The notes under the pieces were generated by a model. It saw nothing but the letters and a program-made list of their open reading frames with translations, had not been told where the DNA came from and ran no database searches. A stretch of 64,000 nt of DNA. Origin: Mactra quadrangularis (taxonomy: Eukaryota > Mollusca > Bivalvia > Venerida > Mactridae). This document shows, in pieces, positions 30,726 to 43,779 of this stretch. The translations under genes and the position numbers were made by a program. The stretch spans positions 16,678,001-16,742,000 of the forward strand of contig CM046304.1 of assembly GCA_025267735.1 (NCBI GenBank), read 5' to 3'. The stretch's first letter is position 1; every line of letters begins with the position of its first letter.

Positions 30726-32824
30726 ACTGACCATATAAAATGTACATGTATTAAAATATATTGTTTTTTATATCATAAACAAAAAAACAACACTTCTTTC
30801 TTCATAGCTAGTTTTGTAGAACTTTAATTACATGTACGTCTATGATCTTTCATGGACATAAATAATATATATTGCAATCATAATTGTTTTAAATATAAGA
30901 CTTAACAATTTATAAGTTGAGATGCAGGTTTTTCTGGAGGTTTTCTAATTTCAAAATGTTGACCCCAGCGATGGAGCCAATATTGATCCCAAGGCAAAAA
31001 TTTGGCATACAAAGGACTTCAAGATAAGGTCATGTCGAAACTGGAACCTCTAGGCATAATGGTGTCAGAACAAGAGATCTTTGAAAGTTTCATCATTTAA
31101 AACTGTTGACCCTGTAATGATACCTACTTGAGGCTAAGCAGAAAAGTGTTTACTATTTGCTGGGCATCACATCTCCAATGCCAGATTTATGCTTTTTACA
31201 AACACCCAGGAAAACCTACCATTGTTTTCCTACTCAATAAAGGACAACCACTTATCACTGTTACTCGCTGAAAGAAACAGTTTTCCAGGCTACTATGACA
31301 GGCATCATAATTTTGATTGATTATCTACAGGATCTATTTTTTTATTCTGTACGTAAAGATCAATAGGGTTTGAAATTAGAGCAGATAATTTTGTTTGTAG
31401 AGATAGCCCAAACAAAGAAAAAAACACCAGATACACCAGTTTTTATGTATCAAAATTTTAATGGCGTCAGAACAACAATAATACTCCTAATAACATGTTA
31501 GCATAAAAGTGTACATATTTAACATATTAATATATATCATACAATGTGATACAATAAAACAAGTTTTCAACAAACATTGATCAAACATAATACATCATAA
31601 TCGCTCAGGAACTTGAAATTAAATCAAACTAAACAATACACATAATGTGATATACAGGTTGTATTCTAGGTCATGCGTAATTTTGTACTTTAAATGATGG
31701 ACTTCCCCACTGAATAGGTGAATATGCGGATGCATGAACAGCATTTTACAGATTAAAACATACAACTTTGATATTTAACATTTATTTTAAATACTGTATA
31801 CTGGGGTATGCACATTTTAAATGTTATACAGTGGTATGTTCATAAAATAAGAGTCAAATAACTAAACTTTAAAACTGAAAAAATAATACACCCCTAAATA
31901 TTGGTGTGTAATAAAACTGGCTATGTTTATATATGCAATGTTTACATGGATGACTTGTACAATAACCAACTAAAAAAGTGGATTCAGACAATTATCAAAA
32001 TGATTTCTTGATATCATATCCAAAACAAAGATGTCCCACAATGAAAATGTCCCAAATTTGGAGATCATGTTCCTAAATGCAAAATAGGAGGGAAAAATCC
32101 ATCAAAATCATCTTTAAAAAGTGTTTTATCAAATAGTGTCCTAAGACCTACAAAGCCTTAAGGGACAAAGATACCTCTTTCTACATTCAATGCATTAATC
32201 ATATATAATATTTCTACATTTCAAAAAATGAAATAATTTCAAGGCCTTGTGAATACAGAATTGTTTAAATTATAAATTAAATAATTCACCTTCATAACTC
32301 TCAATGAAAAATATAGCCTGCAAATATAGAATGCAATATATCTGAATCAAATAGCCCTGAACAAGGACCCTATAATAGGTCCTATGCTCTATTAGTGTAA
32401 CGAGATATTTTTTACAAGGAAGTCCAGGGAGTTTTCTCCAAGAGTAGGCCACTTTCCATCAACCCATACCAACATTGGTTTTGATCCCAAATTCTACTAT
32501 GGAATGTGATAATTCCATTTTTTTTCAAGTCCACCAAATCCCTTTTTAACACATGTAGATCCATTTTAAGCTAAAGAATAACAATTATCTAAATATGTAT
32601 ACAATTTCCATGATAAGTTGATTATATTTTTGATGATAATGTATTATTGTACATGGATTAAGATAATATTATCACGTAAATTACATTCATAAATATCGAG
32701 AATTCATACAGGGACACTTCTGTAACAATATATTCTCGACGTATATTCAGCTATAAGTACCTTAATAACAATGCAAAGTCCAATAATTTCATAGTTGATG
32801 CCTTTATGCATACATTAATCCCCT

Positions 32825-33066
32825 GTGGTGCTTTTCACAAAAATTCTTACAAAAAAAATCTTCGAAAATCAGTTTCATATAATTAGCACTTCAAAGACAG
32901 ACGGATAATAAGCAAAACTATGATATGATATTCAAAAAGTATGCACAATTCAACACAATTTGTATAACATTTAGAATTGATAAGCCAAAAATGAATGTAT
33001 TATTAATGTACCTTGCATTTGACTAACGAAGATTTTTTTCGTAAGAATTTTTGTGAAAAGCACCAC
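32825..33066. mobile_element. MITE, GTGGTGCTTTTCACAAAAAT family, copy 1
   Basis: Terminal inverted repeats of about 40 bases (…AAATTCTTACRAAAAAAATC); 242 bp. A full second copy is at 46747-46983, and a worn one at about 34800-35031. Confidence 0.85.
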
Positions 33067-33512
33067 TGTTGTACATAAATGTGGCTACCATATCTAATTT
33101 CATTGATCGTGAGTTCTAAAGTACTGTTATTAGAATTTAAATCATGGAGATCAATGTATGCATCACTGACAGTTGAATAAATTCAAAAACAATTTGTTTT
33201 ATTTTTTACTCAAAGGTAAACAATTTAAAAAAATAAAACATTGGAATGTAGATAAATACATAATACTGACTTTATAAGCAGATTATTTTATATTTACAAG
33301 AAATTATCAAATAAAGTTACTTAAGGTAAGACATTCCTTACTAAAACTATGTTATATGCAGCTGAATAATTCTAGAAATACATGTGCCTAGTTTTATTTG
33401 TTAGTACATTGTACTTCAAATCTCTTTGTACCATGTTAGAAATTTTAATAATGTCAACATAAACATTTTATGAACACTTTTAAAATTATTTCACCCTTGT
33501 AACCTTATGCTA

Positions 33513-33843
33513 CAGTCTCATAAACATTAAAATGGCCGTGTGGGCACCATACCGGCGCTGTGCACTCAAGCTCTGCGAGGACTCATACGAACGCTTGCGT
33601 ACCCATACGGACAGTTACATCTTTACCAGGGTCCATGAGATGAGCCATGGATACACGTATCTGTTTCAATGTCAAATCCTGAACACAATCATAGCAGAGT
33701 ATGGATTAAACTTGCATATCTTCCAGCTACGGCTCCATACGAGTGTGTTGTTTTGTGCCATGTGCCTTAATACGCAAGGCTTCCCACAGCCTACATCTGT
33801 CTGCACATATGGGTCTGCAACAAGCCACAACTTAATAGGACTG
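33513..33843. mobile_element. GC-richer 331-bp element, copy 1
   Basis: CAGTCTCATAAACAT at the left against the inverse of 'aataggactg' at the right. About 80% identical by eye to 63333-63673 over its whole length. An open frame on the plus strand is shared by both copies. Confidence 0.72.
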
Positions 33844-34275
33844 AGGCGTTAGCTTAAGTATGTTTTATATTTAAAATCAAATAATTGATAATCAGGAGAT
33901 TTCCTAATCCCTTGTAAGATGTCATTGACAATTACCGCTTTACGACAGGCTTGGAATTTCCTGTGATTTTTCCATATCATTGCTAGATTTAGTGTAGATG
34001 ACATAAGATACTTACACAATTTTATATGGGCAAAGCATTAAAATTGAATTTACTTAAAAGCATGTAAATTTCTTTCATGCTTTACGGTGAAATGCTGTAT
34101 CAGTGGAGTTAATGTATGCACTTCTGACAGAGGAAAAAAATTCAACAGTAGCATATCACACAATGGTTAGCATTTGTTTAAATTTGCATTGTAAGTGCAT
34201 ACAAAAGCATTATTTAAGCACAGATGTACAAAATATATAACAATATTAGAACACAACAGCTATTATCTATAATAT

Positions 34276-34758
34276 GGCGCCTGATGCCCAAGCATATCGC
34301 TAGGTATCGCTAGATGGCAAAATCATAGGAAATGACTTGCATCAAGATATCACTACATTTTGCTACTTAGCTAGAGCTGGTGTCAAAATATCTTCGCTAC
34401 CAGAGAGCGCTGTTACGAATCAAAATAGCTGCCTCCGCAGTAATGTGACTTCATATTTGCGGACAATTTTGTTTTTAATGTTTGGCTGACTATAGATGAA
34501 TTGAAATTAATTAATATTTGTAATTGTTCATATAAGCAAAGGTTTTGGCAATGATTTCATACTTTTTAAAGACTTAATAATTATTTGTTTTGAAAATCTC
34601 CTTAAAAACATGCAATTACAATAAGCGCTTTCTGTACATCAGCACAGGCTGCCATCTTGGTTTGTGACTTAAATAGCAAGCCGTTTCCTAATGAAGATTA
34701 GCTACAATAAAGTGCTTTTACATAGCGAATCCTAGCGAAATCGTTAGGCAACGAGCCC
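34276..34758. mobile_element. Palindromic element, GCGCGTTGCCTAACGA family, copy 2
   Basis: Same terminal and central blocks as 14290-14741, more diverged. Confidence 0.78.
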
Positions 34759-35879
34759 TTGGTGACACTTCAAGATATATACATGATCAGGTATATACAA
34801 CACAACTATTCCTATGAAAAAAGTTATCATGAGTCCAAATCAAAATTTTGCAGTTCAAAGTCAGACAAATAATAAACATAACTATGATATGATATCCAAA
34901 AGGTATATAATATTCTATACAATTCAAAAACATTTGGAATTGGTTGGCCAAACAATGACGGTTTTATTAATGTTTCCGGCTTTTGACTTACATTGATTTT
35001 TATTGTAAGATTTTTTGTGAAAAGTGCCACATGTCTAAAAGTCTACATCCACACCATAATATGTTCTCAATCACAATTATTTAGCCACATACAATGTACT
35101 TACAATAATTCTAACAATTATGTACTATCCTATAACAAAAAAAAACATGAAAAAAATAAAATACTTGAGCAAAAAATAAACACTACATAATGCATAGTCA
35201 ATTCGACAAAATATATGACATGGTATATTATATCATTATTTGTAATTAAAATACACTGTATATTAATTTAAGGGGCTGGAAAGTCTCAAGCTAGGCTCTA
35301 GAAATAATATATGTTATTAAATAAGTGATTTGATATAGGCCCTGTTATCTTTTCAAGGGCAGTTGTATTGGCCCAAGGCCAAAAGTCAATATGACTCATT
35401 GTCTGTCCCGAGGAAAAATAACAGGGCCTATATAAAATCAATCATTTAATTACAACTTTATCAAATAAAAACTTACGGACCAGTTTTTGGTATAGGTCCT
35501 GTTTTTATCAACCAATCAGAGTGCATAAATTTGTTATTGGACCAGGTTCAATAAGTGATATTGATCCTAAAACAGATTATGCCCCTGTTTTCAGATTTAT
35601 TAAACAGGTTTTGCCGTATTGTGCATCGAATCTGGCACATTACAGGGCAAATATCGCATACTTATTTAATAAATACAATTACTAAATAACAGGTATTGTA
35701 AAGTTTAACAATTGAGCTTAGAGAAATATGAAAAATTTAGTTAACAAAGATATAGTTCATTAAAATTCCAAGTAAAAAATAGGTCAAGTTCAAGGTTAAA
35801 CTAACATGGTGGGAGACTAATGAACTGAAAATCAAAATATGCTTCTCCCTCTACCAAAGAGAGTGGAAGGGCGTAAAGT

Positions 35880-36275
35880 AGAGCTGTCATTGATTTCATC
35901 GATATCGCTGTATTGTTGATATTTATTTTTCGATCAATAATCAATATGCATCTTAAAATATCGATAAAAAATATATAGGTAAATAAATAAAAGTTGCTAT
36001 TAAGGGTAAAATTTATGAGACAAACCATCTATCCTAAGTGGAAACAGGTGTGCTGTCATAATATGAACTGATAGGTCTAAAACATTGACGGCACCACCGT
36101 TGAGGAAATACCTATAGTCCACAGAATGTATAACATTCATGAAAAATATACATCTATTATGAGTTTATGACAAAATAAATGGTTTGTATAGTACTGCATC
36201 AATGTATCGTCTACATTTATTTCTCGATATATCAATATCGTCAATACGTTTTGAGCTCAATCAATGACAGTTCTA
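35880..36275. mobile_element. TIR element AGAGCTGTCATTGAT, copy 1
   Basis: Left 'agagctgtcattgatttcat' and right 'aatcaatgacagttctag'. A shorter copy in opposite orientation is at 62978-63312. Confidence 0.75.
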
Positions 36276-36734
36276 GCGTAAAATTTAAGACATATGCCAA
36301 ATAGCTTGACCAAAACATTTAAACTATGAAAATCTTACTAATCAGAAGCATTTCTACAGGTGCTTTGTATCTAAGGACAGATTACAACATAGTTGCGACA
36401 TTAGCACATTGAAATAAAACATAAAATATGGCAATACTGAGTACTGTACATGATTTCGTTGATTCTAAAAGAATTGCACATGACTGATATATCATATATA
36501 TAATAGAAATAAATGATTCGATTACAATAGAGAACAAACAAAACGTGAGGATACATCTTAATAATTATCAACAGTGAAAATATAAATAGAAAAAAAACCC
36601 ATAAAAACCCAATATAAGATTTGTTCCAGCTATCACCAACTTGGCTAATTTAGTATGATATTGTATGACAAAACTGACCGAGTACCCTAACTATGGACAC
36701 AATAACTGAATAGGTCCTTTTCAATATTTAAATT

Positions 36735-36910
36735 TTAGGCGGTTTTTTATATTTCATTTGGGTTTAAAGGCCATAGCAACATGTGAAGGTCATATCACTT
36801 AACCAATTACCAGGAGCATGCTTCCTTTAGTGACTGATAAACCTACAGTAGTAGGTCAAGCTCCATAAAAGAATGTTCCACCAAATAATGAAACCAATGA
36901 CCCTTCTTGT
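36735..36910 (-). repeat. SINE family A fragment
   Basis: Starts 'tgggtttaaaggccatagca'; the head half is lost, and it runs into 'agggtaaaacagtatacccc' of a different bivalve-type repeat. Confidence 0.6.
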
Positions 36911-37139
36911 GCACTACCAACAAGGGTAAAACAGTATACCCCCCCTCTTCTTCGAAGCGGGGGTATAATTAAGCAGAGAGGTCTGTTAAATAGTGTGAAG
37001 TGGGCCTAACCAAACTAGTTTTGGATAACTATATTCTAATACAAGTACTAAGTAAGTACTAAGTAATATAAGAAATCAATTTTTCATGGAAGGATATAAT
37101 ATGAAGTCAAGTAATTGCAATTTATTGTCAAAGTTTCAT

Positions 37140-37625
37140 GCTAATGTATGTTCACTGACTTTACAGCTTTTACCCCTGGTCATCGGGCTTCTAGTATCAA
37201 TCTATCATTCTCCCTGGGAAGTCTTTTACTCTGCTTTTGTGCAGCCCACAGAATAGACCTAATCCCGAATTCAAATTTATGGGTTTTTCTGTCTGTGCAC
37301 AGGCAGTACAAACAAAGTTTTCTACACATTATTGCTAAACAGCACGAACTATGGATTTAATCCTACTGTTCTTTTTACATGTGTTTTCATTGTAACAGAG
37401 AAGTTTGTTTGTACCGGAGGGGAAAACACAAATATTTGAATTCTGGATATAGTCTATTAGACCACCATCACAGATACCCATTTACAGCTGGATGAAGTGA
37501 AGCAATTGCAGGTAAAATTCTTGCTCCAGGAAATAAGCACTGCCCATGTCAGGGTTCAAATCTGGAACCTCTCAATCTCTAAGCGTGCATCCTACCACTA
37601 GACTTCTGCTCCCACTTAACTAACA
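37140..37625 (-). repeat. SINE family D interrupted by a MITE
   Basis: SINE D halves at 37140-37253 and 37459-37625 are contiguous in the intact copy at 23050-23310; a 205-bp MITE separates them. Confidence 0.75.
37254..37458. mobile_element. MITE, TAGACTATATCCGGAATTCA family, copy 1
   Basis: Terminal repeats of about 33 bases ('gaattcaaatttatgggttt' against its inverse). Other copies at 40930-41139 and 49943-50146; partial at 53205-53310. Confidence 0.82.
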
Positions 37626-37644
37626 GTAGCTGATAACCTAACAA

Positions 37645-38118
37645 GGGGTGCATTGCCTAAGTAAATCGTTAGGTATCGCTTTGAAGCAAAATACTAGGAA
37701 ACGGCTTGCTACAAGATATCGCTTCATTTCGCTACGTAGTGAAAGCTAGCGAAAAAATTCTTCGCTACCCGAAAGCGCTTTAACAAATCAAAATGGCTGC
37801 CTCCGCAGTAATGTACCTTTCTGTTTGCTGACTATTTGGGTTTTATGTTTGACTGACTATAGATGAATTGAAATTAATTGATATTTGTAATTGTTTAAAT
37901 AAACATATGTTTTTGCAGTGATTTTATACTTGTTAAAGCCTTATTTAGTTTGTAATCGCCTCGAAAACATGCAATTGCAATAAGCGCAAAAGTTTTACTC
38001 GGCAAAGGCTGCCATCTTGGTTTGTGACATAAATAGCTAGCCATTTCCTCAGATGAATCGCTACAAGAAAGCGCTTTTTCATAGCGATACGTAGCGAAAA
38101 TCGTTAGGCAACGCGCCC
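37645..38118. mobile_element. Palindromic element, GCGCGTTGCCTAACGA family, copy 3
   Basis: Left 'ggggtgcattgcctaagtaa', right 'tcgttaggcaacgcgccc'; internal sequence closest to copy 2. Confidence 0.82.
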
Positions 38119-38232
38119 AATGATAGTCAGATTCAAAATGTTGCTATGTGCAATTGTAAGACTAATTTACCTGCCTGTGTAAGTGGATCAGATGTATTAA
38201 GTCAATTTTGTCATATAATATATATATATATT

Positions 38233-38346
38233 ATTCAACTGTCAGTAGCTCATACATTAACCCCCCTGACTTAAATACTCACTTCAGTATTTCTGCACTC
38301 ACTATCATTAATTGAATTATTGTATGGGCCACTGACAGTTGAATAA
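38233..38346. mobile_element. Foldback element ATTCAACTGTCAGTGG
   Basis: TATTCAACTGTCAGTAGCTC at the left, inverted 'actgacagttgaata' at the right. Worn relatives at 27868, 33100, 39195, 44897 and 60945. Confidence 0.78.
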
Positions 38347-38675
38347 AATTTACCAATACCAAGATGAAAATGAAAAAAAATGTATTATAATGATATATGA
38401 AGTAACAATTTCATGTAAAATATATAAAATGAATAAAATTGATTGAGTAATAATTATGCAAATTTTAAAGAACTGGATGAGACAAAATGAAATAAAGAAA
38501 AAATTAATCCTTGATTCAAATGAATATTTCGACAATGAGCTCATTATGGCATAAAGGAACTGTTTACAGTTAATCACAAATACATGTATATATGTATAAT
38601 AGCAAAAAACAAAAAAAACTTAATATAATAACATAATATATATAAATATAACATAATCTATAATATGATTCAATC

Positions 38676-38833
38676 AGGGCTAGACACTAATTTTCAAACT
38701 AGGATGCCCAAATGGACAGCCAGCTATATATTTTAACTTGCCTGAACCACATCTTTTATAGCAGTAACTAGTTGCCTGAAACCCAAATATAAGTCGTCAG
38801 GGGCAATAGGGTGACCTTTAATGTCGAGCCCTG
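38676..38833. mobile_element. Small hAT-like element
   Basis: CAGGGCTAGACA at the left, TGTCGAGCCCTG at the right. Flanks do not give a clean 8-bp duplication. Confidence 0.5.
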
Positions 38834-40538
38834 TCAATTGTCAGTGGTTTTAACATTAACCTTGCTGATTTATATAAATACAGCATTCAGAACAACCTCG
38901 GCGATCATCTTAGAAGATATACCTTGGAAATCAGACGTAGTAGGAATACAACCAAGTTATAAGGTCTGGCGACTGTCATTTTCATGTCAACAGTTAATAA
39001 TGACATTGTTACGCGCTTTATCACATCATTTCATCAATAAAATGTCTCACACATATACGATTCTGTGTAGTTCCGACTATATTACCACAGAAACCAAATT
39101 CCTAGATCTACTTTTTCACCTTATGATATCCGAGGTTTATCTGCCTAGAAGATTGCCGAGATAGTTCCGAATTTAAAAACAGATAACTAGAAAGTATTTA
39201 AATACATGGGGTTCATGTATGCACCACTAATAGTTGATTGAATTCAACAATACATAATACGACTACTGCTTTACACCAGATTTTTCTGGTTACAAACACA
39301 ATATTTATCAAAATAAAAAAATTAACACAGGTATTAATAAAAGTATAAACAAACCAACACAAAATATTGCGAAAACAAATAATAAAAACTTAAACACTAT
39401 ATAACAAAAAAATCAACATGGACAAATACCATCTTCATCTAACAGTTCATATCCATATATATATTCTAATTTATGAGTTTAATTCAGCTGAATATGTTTT
39501 TACCAGATACATCCGTGCAATACCAAATTGTTTTACATTTTATAGCTGAAAAGTATGCAACACAAATGAAATCCTATTGTTCTGTGAACACACATTTTTA
39601 TTTCAACTTCATCCCACATGGGTACATCCAATACAGACTAAGTTTTTATGCTGGAGAAATCCATCAGTCTATTCTTTCACAACACTAATCATGTTTTTCT
39701 GTAATTTAACCTAGTGACACAGACCTTAAATGATCAACTTTCAGACTCGGAGTTTTAACACGATTAACTTTGTGACCTAAATTTGACCCCTCATGTCCCG
39801 TTATCAAATTTGCCGATTGTCACTGATATAGACACATCAGATGTAAAACGAAACTTTAAAAATGAGGCACATACATTTTGGATGCCAAAACAAGGTCGAA
39901 GCTATAAAATTTGCATGCAAACATTTGTTTGACAAATTCTGCAACAAGAAATATAATGTAAAAAAACACATTAAAGCCAGATTTTCATTAAGATCTGACC
40001 ATAAATGACCGAGATATCCAACATATTAAAAACTTTAGCGCAAAAATAACTAAGGGAAATAATCCATAATTAAGCCAGGTACAGTTGTGGTTACTTTCTA
40101 ATTTTAATCATCACATGGTAATTTATCATAGTATGAATGTTCATAAAGATCTGCCAATAAATGGCAGAAATATACCACCCGCCTGACATCCTGCCTGCCC
40201 AGATTTCAGCAAACTATTAGCCGAATTTTTTTCGTTGAAAAATCCTTCTAAAAATAGTCAAACTAAAACGTTTATAAAACCACACAACCCTGGACAATCC
40301 ACCTATCACAATTACTCATCATAAGCACTTTATGCTCAGGTGAGTTAATAATAAAAAAGTTGGGGACTAGATTACTAGATACAGAAACTAAGTCATATTA
40401 AAACCATAACTTGCAGTGTTTCTGATAAATATGAATAAGCAAATTTTCGGACAATATACCCATACACATAACCTAACTTTCCTAAGTCTACTGATGTATA
40501 AATTAATACTTTGTGCATATAATTATGTACAAGGTGTA

Positions 40539-40701
40539 CTGTATAACCTCTGCAGAACAAATCCTCTGTACAACAACACATTTTGATATTTCCCTTGGGC
40601 ATAATTTTAATTGAATTTACCCTCTGTAAAGCAACAACCTCTGAATAGCAACACTGGTTAGTCCCTCATAGTGGGTGTTGTTCAAGAGAGGTTTTACTGT
40701 A
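40539..40701. mobile_element. MITE (TACTGTATAACCTCTG), no nested SINE
   Basis: Empty relative of 21465-21953; shares 'gtgggtgttgttcaagagag' at its right end. Confidence 0.75.
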
Positions 40702-40929
40702 CTGATGATTTCATTTTGTGGACAGTTTTACTCACTACTAATCTCGATGAAACCGAAGTTTTATTCAATTCAGTCCATCAAAATGTCTGACAGCTACAAC
40801 AATATATAATAGATAGATATAAAATGCACCAATGTTCTTTATAAATCAACATCAACTAGGTTTTACTTATTTCATGTAATCCCAGAAAGACAGATACAAT
40901 AGAGGAACTTTGTTAAACAAAGAATACAA

Positions 40930-41139
40930 TAAACCTAGTCTGGAATTCAAATTTATGGGTTTTTCCATCCGTGCACAGGCGGTACAAACGAAGTTTTCTA
41001 CACATTATTGCTAAATAGCACGAACTATGGATTAAATCCTATTGTTCTTTTTACACAATGTTTTCATCGTAATGGTGAAAGTTAGTTTGTACCAGAGGGG
41101 AAAACCCAAATATTTGAATTCCGGATATAGTCTATTAGG
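40930..41139. mobile_element. MITE, TAGACTATATCCGGAATTCA family, copy 2
   Basis: Best-preserved terminal repeats of the family; intergenic. Confidence 0.82.
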
Positions 41140-41947
41140 AGTACAGTAAAGCTTAACTATAAGGACAATCAAAATCAATGGTCTTGATAGCAGAATGGTC
41201 TTTTTCTTCTCATATTAAAGCTTAACTGGTCAATCCAGCAATTTTACGAGTCTGGACCCCTCTCCTGAAAATGGCTGCCACAGGGCTTGAAATTGGTGTT
41301 AGATTTGGTGCATTCAGTGAATTTAACTTTAGAAAAATTGTCTCAAAAAATTACTTTTTTTCATAAACCTCCCCCATTAAAAGTTGTTTAAAGAGGGCCC
41401 AAAGGGTGCCCCCATTTGTCCCTCGGTTTGAAGGGGCACAGCACCCCTGATCACCAGAAAAAAATCTGGGTCATTAAGTGCAGCAGACAACATTGTCAAA
41501 AATTGCAAGAGTTATCATGTAAATATTGTTATTTAGAGGCTCACAGGGAAGATTGAGCCTTGCACTGATGTTGCCTCAATAAATAAGTCTTCATTATTAT
41601 TTTTTTATTATTGCCATTATAGCCAAACTTTACTGCATCAAAATATACCCACACAATAAGTTATACTAAGTAAAGGTTAACAATTATACTAACACCCATA
41701 AGCTTACAGTAGCATATATATTTATACATAAAATCCAAGCAATATACATGTAGGTTCATTTGATATGCTAATAGAATTGTACTCACAATATACATTGCAT
41801 AAATATACTAACTCAGTGATATATCTTTAACAAATACAAAATCTTAACAATTTTTACAAAATTCTGAATATACTTCAAAAACATACATTTTACACTTTAT
41901 TTGTTACTGTATATACACAGTATGATCATCCAAATTTCACTTATTTG

Positions 41948-42120
41948 CCTCCAAACTAGAGATCTTTACAATGGATTAAACAAAACCAGTCTATTCAAAC
42001 CTCCAAATTGAAGATCCTTACAATAGTTTGAACAAAACCAGTCTATTCAAACCTCCAAATTGAAGATCCTTACAATGGTTTGAACAAAACCAGTCTATTA
42101 AAACCACCAAATTGAAGATT
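41948..42120. repeat. Minisatellite, 52-bp unit
   Basis: Three full units starting at 41948, 42000 and 42052, plus a partial fourth; 'cctccaaattgaagatcctt' is the best conserved part. Units are over 90% alike, suggesting recent expansion. Confidence 0.9.
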
Positions 42121-42469
42121 AAACAAATGTATTGAACAAAGTCAGTTTAGTCTTGATTAATTTTCAATTAATAAATAGATGAAATGTGCAAGCTGTTAAA
42201 TTCTTTTAAAGTGAAAATTGAAAAATAGCGAGATCATCCTACTTCATTATGAATAGTAATATCACATTTCTATAGTAATTAGTTTGTTCAAAGATATCGT
42301 ATATATAATATACATGTACATAATAATTTAGTTACACACCATAGCTCATTGATCAGCCCTTTACTAATATATGCCACCATTCAATCCCATAGGTAGCAAG
42401 AACAGTTCCAGGTCTAAATACTATGTAGTGTTTTCAACCCACATCTGTGCCGGCCACCCAAGGCTCAAA

Positions 42470-42860
42470 TTTAAGCTCGCATACTCGCAAAATACGAGTG
42501 GATTTTGAAAACTGCAAGTAACTTCTATACTAACTCGAAAATTTTGGCGTGTCGAAATCGCTGCAAAGATTTACTGCCTAAACTAGTAAGGCTTAAATCA
42601 GCATTGAAATGGCCAGCTAGATCGATAGTTTTAATCAAAGATTCACTGTTAAAATATGTTGGGATATTTTTGCCAATCCCTCAATAACTCTCTCGTTCTA
42701 TCTACTTAAATTGTTTTTATATTACATATATGAATAGTCACTACGTGTGCTATTAAAATTAGAAGAAAAAATGCGAGTGATAATTTTCATTTTGCGAGTT
42801 GAAATAAAATCAACTTGCAAAAATTTGCGAGTCTAATTTTTGTTAAATTCAAGCACTGCG
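42470..42860. mobile_element. Possible hAT-like element
   Basis: 'aaggctcaaatttaa' at the left against the inverse of 'ttaaattcaagcactg' at the right; 'actcgcaaaa' and 'ttgcgagt' are subterminal. Ends imprecise. Confidence 0.45.
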
Positions 42861-43309
42861 GACATCGATGCTAAATTCAGTGTGAAAGCTTTGTTAACTA
42901 ATGAGGACTAGGAGGACAATAGTGTATCATGATAGTACCTTAAACTATCGATACATGACAATAGTAACTTGTTATCATACTCAAATGAAGACTGAATGAA
43001 ACGTTTGGTTCATTATTTTTCTAGAAAGGTGTTCTTATTAAGGACAAATATATTTTCATAGCCATTCCCTTTCTAGCCTTTGAGACCTGTAGGTAATTTA
43101 TACAGAAAGATTATAGTTTATATTTATACACCCCATTTTGCTGGATTTTCTTGATGGGTATGTTTTTTATACTGATGTATGAAAGCATAAGTAACACTTG
43201 GTTTTACATGACGCCCATGTGCAGAAAGGTCTACACTAAACATGGCAAGAATTATCTTATACAGTATACATTCATAGTGATAATCCTATTAAAATCATTT
43301 ATTAAGCAA

Positions 43310-43775
43310 TGATATTCACAGATTCAATCTATCTATAGGTGATTTACGAATAGTTATCACAATTAATCACTAAAACATCAATATTTATCGACAGTGATCA
43401 CCAATTTACTAATATTAATTGATATAAATCACTGTATGATCAATAAATCATTAATACTAATCACTGATCAATCAGATACCAATATTAATCACTGATCAAT
43501 CAATAATTAACAAATATTAATCACCGATCAATCAATAATTAACAAATATTAATCACTGATCAATCGGTAAATATCAATATTAATCACCGATCAATCAATA
43601 ATTAACAAATATTAATCACTGATCAATCATTAAATATCAATATTATTCACCGATCAATCAATAATTAACAAATATTAATCACTGATCAATCATTAAATAT
43701 CAATATTAATCACTGACCAATCAATCATTTACAAATATTAATCAATGATTAATCAATAAATCATCATGTGAATCA
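43310..43775. repeat. AT-rich minisatellite at the BLTP3 3' end
   Basis: Alternating units of about 32 and 31 bases ('gatcaatcaataattaacaa' and 'gatcaatcattaaatatcaa') form a 63-bp higher-order repeat for several cycles. It abuts the stop codon, so it is 3' UTR if transcribed through. A possible AATAAA (tttatt on plus) lies at 43298-43303. Confidence 0.9.
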
Positions 43776-43779
43776 TTGA

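Larger units (their letters stand above)
30726..43300. other. Intergenic region between BLTP3 and ALDH3
   Basis: No gene recognised. It is built from AT-rich sequence and the small DNA elements, SINE fragments and minisatellites listed separately. The longest open frames (33532-33852, 38811-39164) lie in repeats. 30900-32800 and 39170-40500 show nothing that I can name. Confidence 0.55.

Noticed and set aside
30910..31140. Possible exon ('gaccccagcgatggagccaa')
   Set aside because: Slightly GC-richer, but frames are broken and no splice sites fit; probably an old repeat.
33532..33852. 106-codon open frame as a gene
   Set aside because: It lies wholly in a dispersed element with a second copy at 63333-63673, has no splice or family support, and the copies differ by many non-conservative changes.
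38811..39164. 117-codon open frame
   Set aside because: No recognisable motif; it overlaps a hAT-like element end and a region with inverted ends (ctcggcgatcatcttag and its inverse), so it is likely repeat DNA.
42505..42687. 60-codon Arg/Lys-rich frame
   Set aside because: Within a probable hAT-like repeat and without splice context.
43310..43775. CRISPR-like array
   Set aside because: Units are contiguous and similar throughout with no unique spacers, and the host is a eukaryote; it is a minisatellite.
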